From contig JABAQU010000039.1 of the NCBI GenBank assembly GCA_019187185.1, positions 1 to 36,924 of the forward strand: a stretch of DNA of 36,924 nucleotides, given 5' to 3'. Below, in pieces: positions 17,599-24,840 of this stretch. The translations under genes and the position numbers were made by a program. The stretch is from Steroidobacteraceae bacterium (lineage in GTDB: Bacteria; Pseudomonadota; Gammaproteobacteria; Steroidobacterales; Steroidobacteraceae). Each line of letters starts with the position of its first letter. Positions within the stretch are counted from its first letter, which is position 1. The notes beneath the pieces are model-generated. The model was given only the letters and a program-made list of their open reading frames with translations. It made no database searches and was not told where the DNA came from.

Positions 17599-18255
17599 CT
17601 AAATCGCCTTGTGGCGCAACGGATTGAAGTATTGGCGGCCCTTGCGGACCCGGCCGATCGCGGCGAACAGTTCCTCGAAATCGGCCGGGTTCGATACCGG
17701 GTCTATTTCGGCCGCATTGACGATCAGGAGGGGGGCCGCGCTGTAGTCGTGGAAGAAGCGCGCATAGGCCTCGTTCAGCCGCACGAGGTAGTCGCGCCCG
17801 ATCAGCTGTTCGTGGCCGATGCGGCGCTTTGCGATGCGTTCCAGCAACACGTCCACGGGCGCCTGCAGGTACAGCACGAGGTCGGGTTTCGGCGCATCGA
17901 TCGCGAGCCGCGCATAGACCTGCTCGTACAGGGCGAACTCGGCCGCATCGAGCGTCAGCTCGGCGAACAGCCGGTCCTTCTCGATCAGGTAGTCCGCAAC
18001 CCGTACGCTCGCGAAGAGATCCTGCTGGTTCATTGCCGCCTGCTGCTGCGCGCGCTGGAACAGGAAATGCAGCTGGGTGGGAAACGCACCCGCGCGTGGA
18101 TTGCGATAGAAGCGCTCGAGGAACGGGTTGTCGTCGGCGCGCTCGAGCACGAGGCTCGCATCGAGTCGCTCCGCGAGGCGGCGCGCGAGGCTCGTCTTGC
18201 CGACGCCGATCGGGCCCTCGACGACGATGTAGCGATGCGGGACCGGCGCCTTCAT
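17599..18255 (-). CDS. Deoxynucleoside kinase family protein
   Basis: A 218-residue P-loop kinase of the deoxyadenosine/deoxyguanosine kinase family (dNK). It has the Walker A GPIGVGKT (residues 14-21), the substrate-binding ERADDNPFLERFY segment, QLHFLFQRAQQ, a DRLFAELTL strand, and an arginine-bearing lid (AKRRIGHEQ). These enzymes phosphorylate deoxynucleosides for salvage; which base is preferred cannot be read from sequence. The ATG overlaps the folK stop as ATGA. A kinase of this type between folK and panB is common in some gammaproteobacteria. Confidence 0.88.
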   Translation of the reverse strand: MKAPVPHRYIVVEGPIGVGKTSLARRLAERLDASLVLERADDNPFLERFYRNPRAGAFPTQLHFLFQRAQQQAAMNQQDLFASVRVADYLIEKDRLFAELTLDAAEFALYEQVYARLAIDAPKPDLVLYLQAPVDVLLERIAKRRIGHEQLIGRDYLVRLNEAYARFFHDYSAAPLLIVNAAEIDPVSNPADFEELFAAIGRVRKGRQYFNPLRHKAI

Positions 18256-18743
18256 GCGAGGCGCTCGATGCCCTGCGTCGCGACGCGCTGTCGCAACTCG
18301 CCCGCGACGCCGACGCCCGGCACGACGAGGTGTGGTGCAATTTCGGCGAGCGGCAGCAGCACGAACGCGCGCTCGCCGATGCCCGGATGCGGCAACGTGA
18401 GACCGTCGGTAGTGATGCGCTCTTGCCCGAGCACGAGGAGGTCGAGGTCGATCGTGCGTGGCCCCCAGCGCACGCGCGCCGGCTCGCGCCCGAGGCCGAT
18501 CTCGATCGCGCGCAGCAGCGACAGCAGTGCCTGCGCATCGAGCGTGGTCAGCAGGCCCGCCACGCTGTTCACGAAGTGCGGCTGGGCGACCGGCCCGAAG
18601 GGCGGTGTGCGATAGAGCGGTGCACGCACGATACTCGCGATGCCCGGCGAGGCGGCCAGCCGGTCGATCGCGCGGACGACGAGCCGCGCCGAATCGCCGA
18701 GGTTGCTGCCCACCCCGACGTAAGCCGGTCGCCAGTGGGTCAT
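18252..18743 (-). CDS. folK: Hydroxymethyldihydropterin pyrophosphokinase
   Basis: A 163-residue HPPK that transfers pyrophosphate from ATP to 6-hydroxymethyl-dihydropterin in folate synthesis. It carries AYVGVGSNLGD at the start, the LYRTPPFGP loop, and the signature RWGPRTIDLDLLVLG with the two metal-binding Asp residues. Both ends are coupled: its ATG overlaps the pcnB stop (ATGA) and its stop overlaps the kinase start (ATGA). The pcnB-folK pairing matches E. coli. The open frame extends upstream, but only as a shadow of pcnB. Confidence 0.96.
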   Translation of the reverse strand: MTHWRPAYVGVGSNLGDSARLVVRAIDRLAASPGIASIVRAPLYRTPPFGPVAQPHFVNSVAGLLTTLDAQALLSLLRAIEIGLGREPARVRWGPRTIDLDLLVLGQERITTDGLTLPHPGIGERAFVLLPLAEIAPHLVVPGVGVAGELRQRVATQGIERLA

Positions 18744-20188
18744 GCCGCGGGCTTCGCCCCACCCGATCGCCGTCGCCGCCGTGGACGCCTCGAGGCGCCC
18801 GCGCCGCGCGAGGAGCCCGCCGCGACCGCATCCGCGAGGCGGCCTCGCTCTTCCGGCGCGGCCGCCTGCAGCTGTGTCCACCAGGCCGCCATTTCGGGCG
18901 CGGCAAGCCCGAGTCCGGCGCGCAGCAGCAGCAGGTCGTAGGCGGCGCGAAAGCGTGGATGTTCGAGCAGGCGCAGCGCCCGTCGCCCGCGCGGCTGCTC
19001 GAGCCGCGGTTGCAGCGCAAACATCTCCCGCACGCCGAGTGCAAACCGGCGCGGCAGCGCAACGCGCGCCGAGAGCTCGCGGATCGCGGCATCGCAGGCG
19101 TCGAGAATCGCGCCAGCCTCGTGCCAGCGGTTCGGCGGCAGCGCCTCGATCGCCGCAGCGATCGGGCCGTAGAGGAGCAGCGCGAAGAGGTAGGTGGGCG
19201 TCACCGACCGGCCCTCGCGCACGCGCGCGTCGGTGTTCTCGAGCCCGCGCAGCAGCAGCTGCTCGACGAGGCTCGCGGGGTGCTTGCTGAAATACGCCTC
19301 GACACTCGGCAGCAGCACGGCGAGCAGCCCGAGGCTGCGCAGCACCGCAAAGCTCTGCGCACCGTGGCCTGCGAGGAAGAGCTTCAGCGTCTCGTCGAAG
19401 AGCCGCGCAGGGGGCGCCGAGGCGAGCAGATTCGCGCAACTGCGTATTGCGGCGAGCGCCGGCGGATCGATCGCGAAGTCGAGCTTCGCGGCAAAGCGCG
19501 CCGCGCGCAGCATGCGCACCGGGTCTTCGCGAAAGCGCGTCTCCGGGTCGCCGATCACGCGCAGGCGGCGCGCGCGCACGTCCTCGAGGCCGCCGACGTA
19601 GTCCCAGATCGAGAAATCCGCGATGTTGTAGTAGAGCGCATTGGCGCTGAAGTCGCGCCGCCAGACGTCATCGTCGATCGTGCCGTAGGCGTTGTCGCGC
19701 AGGATGCGACCATGCTCGTCGAGCACGTGCGAGTCCTCGCCCTGCGTGTCCGCGACATCGGCATCGAATTCGTCGGGCTCGCTGAGCTCCGGACCCTCGC
19801 CCTCCTCCGGATCGAGGTCGGCCAGCGGTTCCTCGCCCTGCGCGGGCGCGCTCGCGGCGCGGAACGTCGCGACTTCGATGATCTCGCTGCCGAAGAACAC
19901 GTGTGCGAGGCGGAAGCGCCGGCCGATGAGCCGGCAATTGCGAAACAGCCGCTTGACCTCCTCGGGCAGCGCGTTGGTCGCGACATCGAAGTCCTTCGGC
20001 GCGCGTCCGATCAGGAGGTCGCGCACGCAGCCGCCGACCAGGAAGCCCTGAAAGCCCGCGTCCTTCAGCCGGTAGAGGACGCGCAACGCATTCGGCGAGA
20101 TCTGCGAACGGGAAATGCTGTGGTCGGCGCGGGGCACGACCCGGGCGAGGGGCGCCGGGGCATCCACGGGCGCGGCAGGGGAATTCAA
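18740..20188 (-). CDS. pcnB: Poly(A) polymerase I
   Basis: An enzyme of about 482 residues that adds poly(A) tails to RNA 3' ends and so promotes decay. The nucleotidyltransferase domain has GFLVGGCVRDLLIGR and KDFDVATNA (catalytic DFD, about residues 66-68), then GRRFRLAHV and WRRDFSANALYYN. The C-terminus ends in an arginine-rich tail (SRRPRRRRRSGG) typical of PcnB RNA binding. An acidic insertion (19733-19852) splits the catalytic domain. No ATG fits the family start; TTG at 20188 is chosen, with GTG at 20167 or 20137 as alternatives. It heads the operon with folK, dNK and panBC, divergent from tRNA-Glu. Confidence 0.93.
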   Translation of the reverse strand: MNSPAAPVDAPAPLARVVPRADHSISRSQISPNALRVLYRLKDAGFQGFLVGGCVRDLLIGRAPKDFDVATNALPEEVKRLFRNCRLIGRRFRLAHVFFGSEIIEVATFRAASAPAQGEEPLADLDPEEGEGPELSEPDEFDADVADTQGEDSHVLDEHGRILRDNAYGTIDDDVWRRDFSANALYYNIADFSIWDYVGGLEDVRARRLRVIGDPETRFREDPVRMLRAARFAAKLDFAIDPPALAAIRSCANLLASAPPARLFDETLKLFLAGHGAQSFAVLRSLGLLAVLLPSVEAYFSKHPASLVEQLLLRGLENTDARVREGRSVTPTYLFALLLYGPIAAAIEALPPNRWHEAGAILDACDAAIRELSARVALPRRFALGVREMFALQPRLEQPRGRRALRLLEHPRFRAAYDLLLLRAGLGLAAPEMAAWWTQLQAAAPEERGRLADAVAAGSSRGAGASRRPRRRRRSGGAKPAA

Positions 20189-20204
20189 AGGTGCTACATT
20201 CCGC

Positions 20205-20233
20205 TTGAGCTGAAGGACAGGGTCCCTATAATA
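20205..20233 (+). promoter_or_regulatory. tRNA-Glu promoter, overlapping a divergent pcnB -10
   Basis: TTGAGC (20205-20210) and a perfect TATAAT (20227-20232) with a 16-base spacer are followed by the G+C-rich CCGCGCCC, a discriminator typical of stringently controlled stable RNA genes. On the minus strand the same bases read TATTAT (20233-20228), a possible -10 for pcnB about 40 bases before its start. If both are used, the two promoters compete for the same DNA. The tRNA side is convincing; the pcnB side is weaker, since no -35 is seen. Confidence 0.65.
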
Positions 20234-20263
20234 CCGCGCCCTCCGTCCTGACCATGCCGCGCC

Positions 20264-20339
20264 GCTCCCTTCGTCTAGAGGCCCAGGACATAGCCCTCTC
20301 AAGGCTGTAACACGGGTTCGAATCCCGTAGGGAGCGCCA
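20264..20339 (+). tRNA. tRNA-Glu (anticodon CTC)
   Basis: A 76-base tRNA with an encoded CCA. The acceptor stem pairs GCTCCCT (20264-20270) with AGGGAGC (20329-20335), followed by G and CCA. The anticodon stem AGCC/GGCT encloses the loop CTCTCAA, giving anticodon CTC at 20298-20300, which reads GAG. The T arm has the standard GGTTCGAATCC loop region. It closely resembles bacterial tRNA-Glu throughout, but has CTC where the common form has TTC, so another glutamate tRNA elsewhere should read GAA. Confidence 0.97.
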
Positions 20340-20411
20340 TTTCCGACGCGTGCCCCGTGGACTGTGCGCCGTATCGCAGGCGCGCGCGCCGGGCCCCGCT
20401 ACAGTGCGCGC

Positions 20412-21122
20412 ATGACTGCCGAACGCAGCAATGGCACCGCGCGCCGCGCGGGCCCGTCGCCCACGGCCCCGCGCGACGGCGACCAACTCCGGCTGCTCCT
20501 TGCGCGCTGGCGCCAGAGCCTCGAGCTGCACGCCCGCTACGCGGCGCTCGACGACGATCACTACCGGCATGTCCAGCCCTGGCCGCAGCACGAGCGGCCT
20601 GCGCGCTGGATCATCGACCTCGCGCGCGAGCGCGCCGAGACGCTGTCGCGCATCGTCGAGCAGCGCGCCGCCGAGGGCGATCGCACGTTTCTCGAGGCCC
20701 TCGAGATGATGGGCTTTCTCGCCAATCTCGCGGGGCTGCAGGGCAATGAACGTTTCATCCCGCTCGCCGCGATCGAGAACGAGCGTCGCGACGTGCTCAC
20801 CGCGCGGACCCGTCGACCCCGGCGCATCGAGCCCTCGAAACGCGCCGAGGGTGCGTCGCGTGCCGAGCCGCCGCCGCCCGCCGACGAGCCGACCCGGGAG
20901 ATGCCGCGTGCCGCCCCGCGCGCGAGCACTGCGCGTCGCGCGAGCCAGGACGAGATCGACGCGCGGGTCATCGCCGATGCGCTGCGCCTGCTCGGCTGGG
21001 GCCGCAAGTGGCACGAACTCGGCGACCTGATCGCGCGCCTCGCGGATCGCCCGGCGGCGCCCGAAGTGCGCCGCATCCTGCGCGAGCACCGCGCGAGCAT
21101 CGAGCGGCGCGCCGGCGCCTGA
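20412..21122 (+). CDS. Protein of unknown function
   Basis: A 236-residue protein I cannot name. The N-terminal part (about residues 20-120) looks helical and well ordered: RWRQSLELHARYAALDD, a WPQHERPARWIIDLAR segment, then EALEMMGFLANLAGLQ and a FIPLA strand. The middle (about 125-180) is a disordered R-, P- and A-rich linker. The C-terminal part (about 182-230) is a second helical block with LRLLGWGRKWHELGDLIARLAD. There is no signal peptide or membrane segment. The ATG lies 6 bases after TACAGT and lacks a Shine-Dalgarno. It sits between tRNA-Glu and the palindromic repeat. Codon use looks like its neighbours, so it is probably a real lineage-specific gene. Confidence 0.7.
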   Translation: MTAERSNGTARRAGPSPTAPRDGDQLRLLLARWRQSLELHARYAALDDDHYRHVQPWPQHERPARWIIDLARERAETLSRIVEQRAAEGDRTFLEALEMMGFLANLAGLQGNERFIPLAAIENERRDVLTARTRRPRRIEPSKRAEGASRAEPPPPADEPTREMPRAAPRASTARRASQDEIDARVIADALRLLGWGRKWHELGDLIARLADRPAAPEVRRILREHRASIERRAGA

Positions 21123-21128
21123 CGGCCC

Positions 21129-21202
21129 ATGGTGCCGGGTTTTCGGTTATTCGGTTATTGCCCGAAGCCGCAATAACCGAATAACCGAAAACCCGGCACC
21201 AT
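21129..21202. repeat. Palindromic intergenic repeat, copy 2 (33-bp stem)
   Basis: Inverted repeat with perfect 33-base arms (21129-21161 and 21170-21202) and an 8-base loop. The arms match those of the copy at 11523-11595 over 32 consecutive bases, while the loop differs. It begins 6 bases after the stop of the unknown gene and ends 72 bases before the ABC ATPase. No T-run follows. Confidence 0.95.
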
Positions 21203-21208
21203 TCCGCT

Positions 21209-21274
21209 TAGAATCCCGCCTCCGGAACGTGGCCGCGGAACTTTTCCGCGTCTCGTCCATTCAGACGAGTCCAT
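21209..21274 (+). promoter_or_regulatory. Leader of the ABC operon with two hairpins
   Basis: TAGAAT (21209-21214), just after the palindromic repeat, is a possible -10 box without a clear -35. The following leader has CGCGGAA-CTT-TTCCGCG (21234-21250) and CTCGTC-CATTCA-GACGAG (21252-21269). The second hairpin ends 5 bases before the ATG and includes the only weak Shine-Dalgarno (GAG). Regulatory effect is inferred. Confidence 0.3.
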
Positions 21275-22198
21275 ATGATCAAGACCGAGCGCCTGACCCG
21301 GCATTACGACACACTCACCGCCGTCGACGGGATCTCGTTCGAAGTCCGCCCCGGCGAGGTGCTCGGCTTTCTCGGTCCGAACGGCGCCGGCAAGACGACG
21401 ACCATGCGCATGATCGCGGGCTTCATCGCCCCGTCGTCCGGCTCCGCGAGCGTCTGCGGGCACGACATCGAACGCGAGCCGCTCGCGGCCAAGGCCGCGC
21501 TCGGCTACCTGCCCGAGGGAGCGCCGAGCTATGGCGAGATGAGCGTGCTCGGATTCCTCGGATTCGTGGCGGACCTGCGCGGGCTCGAGGGCGCCACGCG
21601 CCGGACGCGGCTCGCGCACGTGATCGACCGCCTCGCGCTCGGCAGTGTCGCCGAGCAGACGATCGACACGTTGTCGAAGGGCTTTCGCCGCCGCGTCGGC
21701 ATCGCGCAGGCGATCCTGCACGATCCCCCGGTGCTCGTGCTCGACGAGCCGACCGACGGCCTCGATCCGAACCAGAAGCACGAAGTGCGTTCGCTGATCA
21801 ACGAGATGGCGGCCGACAAGACCATCGTCGTTTCGACCCACATCCTCGAGGAGGTCGACGCGGTCTGCACGCGCGCGATCATCATCGCGCACGGCCGCAT
21901 CGTCGCCGACGACACACCGCAGGGTCTCGCGGCCCGCTCCCGCCATCACAACGCCGTATCGCTGCGCCTCGCGCGCGCGGAACAGTTTGCGCCGGCGCGC
22001 GCGGCGCTCGCGGCGCTGCCCCAGGTGGCGGAGGTGGAGGGCGACGAGGCAAACCGGCGCCTCACGGCCCTGCCGCGCAACGGCGCTTCGCTCCTCGCCG
22101 ACGTGAACGCCGTCGCGGCGCGCGACGGGATCGCCCTCGATTCGCTCGAACTCGAACCGGGGCGCCTCGACGAAGTGTTCCGCACCATCACGGCCTGA
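21275..22198 (+). CDS. ABC transporter ATP-binding protein (GldA-like)
   Basis: A 307-residue ATPase. Walker A is GPNGAGKT (residues 34-41), the signature is LSKGF (133-137, in place of LSGGQ), Walker B is VLVLDEP (153-159), followed by TDGLDPNQ and the switch His in VVSTHILEE. A C-terminal extension of about 80 residues follows the ATPase core, as in exporters of the GldA/NatA/CcmA type. It is the first of four genes with a permease, a GldG-like protein and a DUF4340 protein. The likely role is powering export or extraction of an unknown envelope substrate. Confidence 0.9.
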   Translation: MIKTERLTRHYDTLTAVDGISFEVRPGEVLGFLGPNGAGKTTTMRMIAGFIAPSSGSASVCGHDIEREPLAAKAALGYLPEGAPSYGEMSVLGFLGFVADLRGLEGATRRTRLAHVIDRLALGSVAEQTIDTLSKGFRRRVGIAQAILHDPPVLVLDEPTDGLDPNQKHEVRSLINEMAADKTIVVSTHILEEVDAVCTRAIIIAHGRIVADDTPQGLAARSRHHNAVSLRLARAEQFAPARAALAALPQVAEVEGDEANRRLTALPRNGASLLADVNAVAARDGIALDSLELEPGRLDEVFRTITA

Positions 22199-22217
22199 AT
22201 CGCGGGAGGGGAGGCTC

Positions 22218-22952
22218 TTGCACCATATCGTCACGATCGCGAAGCGCGAGCTCGCCGGCTATTTTGCGACCCCAGTCGCGTACGTCTTCATCCTGATTTT
22301 CCTGCTGCTGGCCGCCGCGTTCACCTTCTACCTCGGCGGCTTCTACGAGCGCGGCCAGGCCGACCTCGCGCCGTTCTTCAACTTCCACCCGTGGCTGTTC
22401 CTGTTCCTGATCCCGGCCATCTCGATGCGCCTGTGGGCCGAGGAACGCAAGAGCGGCGCGATCGAACTGCTGCTGACGCTGCCCGTCACGCTGTGGCAGG
22501 CGGTGCTCGGCAAGTTCTTCGCCGCGTGGGCGTTCACGGCCCTCGCGCTGGCGCTCACGTTCCCGATCTGGATCACGGTCAACTGGCTCGGCTCACCCGA
22601 CAACGGCGTGATCGTCGCGGCCTATGTGGGTAGCCTCTTGATGGCGGGCGGGTTCCTCGCCATCGGCTCGTGCATGTCGGCGCTGACGCGCAACCAGGTG
22701 GTCGCCTTCATCCTCGCGGTGGTCGTGTCGTTCGCGTTCCTGCTGGCGGGCTTTCCGCTCGTGCTCGACGCATTTCGCGCGTGGGCACCGCAGGCGCTCG
22801 TCGATGCGATCGCATCGCTGTCGTTCCTCACGCACTTCGAGTCGATCGCGAAGGGCGTGCTCGACCTGCGCGACCTCGTCTACTTCGCGCTGACGATGGT
22901 GTTTTTCCTGATCGCGACCGCGATCGTGCTCGACGTGCGCAAGTCGGAGTGA
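22218..22952 (+). CDS. ABC transporter permease (GldF-like)
   Basis: A 244-residue ABC-2 type membrane protein with six hydrophobic segments (about residues 18-40, 56-72, 96-118, 132-150, 160-182 and 219-238). The segment between the second and third (RLWAEERKSGAIELLLTLPVTLWQ, given here as the RLWAEERKSG and ELLLTLPV motifs) is typical of GldF-like permeases. It begins with TTG at 22218, supported by a strong purine-rich GGGAGGGGAGG (22204-22214). It lies 19 bases after the ATPase and 7 before the GldG-like gene. Confidence 0.9.
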   Translation: MHHIVTIAKRELAGYFATPVAYVFILIFLLLAAAFTFYLGGFYERGQADLAPFFNFHPWLFLFLIPAISMRLWAEERKSGAIELLLTLPVTLWQAVLGKFFAAWAFTALALALTFPIWITVNWLGSPDNGVIVAAYVGSLLMAGGFLAIGSCMSALTRNQVVAFILAVVVSFAFLLAGFPLVLDAFRAWAPQALVDAIASLSFLTHFESIAKGVLDLRDLVYFALTMVFFLIATAIVLDVRKSE

Positions 22953-22959
22953 GCCGCCC

Positions 22960-24840
22960 ATGAAGCAACGCATCCTGCTCGGCCGCGGCGCCCTGCTCGC
23001 ACTCGCCGTGCTGTTCATCGGCGTGACGGTCCTGTCGACGTGGCTGCTGCGCGGCGTGCGCGTCGATCTGACCGAGAACCGGCTCTACACGATTGCGCCG
23101 GGCACGCAGAACATCGTCCGCGGTCTCGCCGAGCCGGTGAATCTCTACTACTACTGGAGCGCGAAGACCGCGGGCGAGTACCCGGCCCTCAAGACCTACG
23201 GCACGCAGGTGCGCGAGTTCCTCGAGGAACTGGCGACCCGCAGCAAGGGCAAGCTGCGCCTGTCGGTGATCGATCCGGAGCCTTTCTCCGAGGACGAGGA
23301 TCTCGCCGCCGAACGCGGCGTGCGCGGCGTGCCGATCGGCGCGAACGGCGAGACGTTCTATTTCGGACTCGCCGGCACCAATTCCACGGACGGCCACGAG
23401 GCGATCCCGTTCTTCGATCCGTCGAAGGAACAGTTCCTCGAGTACGACGTCGCGAAGATGATCCAGCAGCTCGGTCGCACCAGAAAGCCGGTCGTCGGCT
23501 GGCTGTCGAGCCTGCCCATGAGCGGCGGCTACGATCCGGCGAGCGGCCAGCCGCGCGATCCGTGGTACGTGTACTCGCAGGCGCAGCAGCTGTTCACGGT
23601 GCGCGAGCTCACCCCTGCCCTCACGAAGATCGACCCGGATGTCGACGTGCTGGTGCTCGTGCACCCGAAGACACTGCCGCAGGCTGCGCAGGAGGCCATC
23701 GACCAGTTTGCGCTGCGGGGCGGCCACCTGCTCGTGTTCGTCGATCCCCTCGCGGAGCAGGATCCCGGTGCCGGCGCTCCCGATACGCCCTACGCGATGG
23801 CGGCCGTCGACAAGAGCTCGCAGCTCGGCACGCTGCTCACGGCGTGGGGCGTGCAGTTCGACCCGAAGGATGTCGTCGGCGACCTGCAATACGGCATGTC
23901 GGTGGCGATGCGCGCGGGCGAGCCGCCTACCCGCCACATCGGCATCCTCGGACTCGATGAACACAGCCTCGATGCACACGATGTCGTCGCGAACGGCCTC
24001 GGCAACATCAACATCGCGACGGCCGGGCATCTCGATCCGGTGAAGGGCGCAACCACGACCTTCACGCCGCTGCTGCAGTCGAGCACCATGGCCGGCCTGC
24101 TGCCCGTCGGGCGATTCGCGATGCTGCTCGATCCCGCCACGCTGCAGGACGGCTTCAAGCCGACGGGCAAGCGCTATGTGTTCGCGGCCCGCGTGACGGG
24201 CAACGTGAAGACGGCCTTCCCGAAGGGACCCGGGCCTCTCAAGGAGTCCGCGAAGCCGCTCAACCTGATCGTGTTCGCCGACACCGATCTCCTTGCGGAT
24301 TACCTCTGGCTGCGCGATGCACCGGCGTCGTTCTTCGGGCCGCGGGCGAAGCAGGCGTGGGCACACAATGGCGATCTCGTCTGGAACGCGCTCGACAATC
24401 TCGCCGGCAGCAACGACCTCATCAGCGTGCGCGGCCGCGCGAGCTTCACGCGCCCGTTCGAGCGCGTCGAGGCGCTGCGCCGCGACGCCGAGGGCCGGCT
24501 GCGGGCCAAGGAGCAGGAGCTCGAGCAGCAACTGTCCGCGACCGAGGAGAAGCTCTCGGCGCTCCAGTCGCAGCGTGCTGACCAGACGGGCCTCATCCTC
24601 ACACCCGAGCAAACGAAGGAAATCGAGCGCTTCGAGGCGCAGAAGCTGCGCATCCGCAAGGAATTGCGTGAGGTGCGCCTCGGCCTCGACCAGGACATTC
24701 GCCGGCTCGGCAACGAGCTCAAGATCCTGAACATCGTGGTCGTGCCTGCGGTGTTCGCGCTGCTCGCACTCGCAGTGGCCGTCTGGCGGCGCAAGAGGCA
24801 GGCCGCGATCCAGCTGGTGCAGCGGACGGGCCGGTCGTGA
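22960..24840 (+). CDS. GldG-like ABC transporter auxiliary protein
   Basis: A 626-residue protein anchored by an N-terminal membrane helix (about residues 9-29) and a C-terminal one (about 590-608). The large domain between them begins RVDLTENRLYTIAPGT, the hallmark of the GldG/ABC_transp_aux family, and would face the periplasm. A coiled coil (about 503-585, rich in E, R, L and Q) precedes the last helix. The role is unknown; in Bacteroidetes GldG works with GldA and GldF in gliding, but no other gliding genes are seen here. It is coupled to the next gene by a TGATG junction. Confidence 0.88.
   Translation: MKQRILLGRGALLALAVLFIGVTVLSTWLLRGVRVDLTENRLYTIAPGTQNIVRGLAEPVNLYYYWSAKTAGEYPALKTYGTQVREFLEELATRSKGKLRLSVIDPEPFSEDEDLAAERGVRGVPIGANGETFYFGLAGTNSTDGHEAIPFFDPSKEQFLEYDVAKMIQQLGRTRKPVVGWLSSLPMSGGYDPASGQPRDPWYVYSQAQQLFTVRELTPALTKIDPDVDVLVLVHPKTLPQAAQEAIDQFALRGGHLLVFVDPLAEQDPGAGAPDTPYAMAAVDKSSQLGTLLTAWGVQFDPKDVVGDLQYGMSVAMRAGEPPTRHIGILGLDEHSLDAHDVVANGLGNINIATAGHLDPVKGATTTFTPLLQSSTMAGLLPVGRFAMLLDPATLQDGFKPTGKRYVFAARVTGNVKTAFPKGPGPLKESAKPLNLIVFADTDLLADYLWLRDAPASFFGPRAKQAWAHNGDLVWNALDNLAGSNDLISVRGRASFTRPFERVEALRRDAEGRLRAKEQELEQQLSATEEKLSALQSQRADQTGLILTPEQTKEIERFEAQKLRIRKELREVRLGLDQDIRRLGNELKILNIVVVPAVFALLALAVAVWRRKRQAAIQLVQRTGRS

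Noticed and set aside
11523-21202. The two palindromes as CRISPR repeats
   Set aside because: Only two copies, 9.5 kb apart, with no spacer array and no cas genes in the window.
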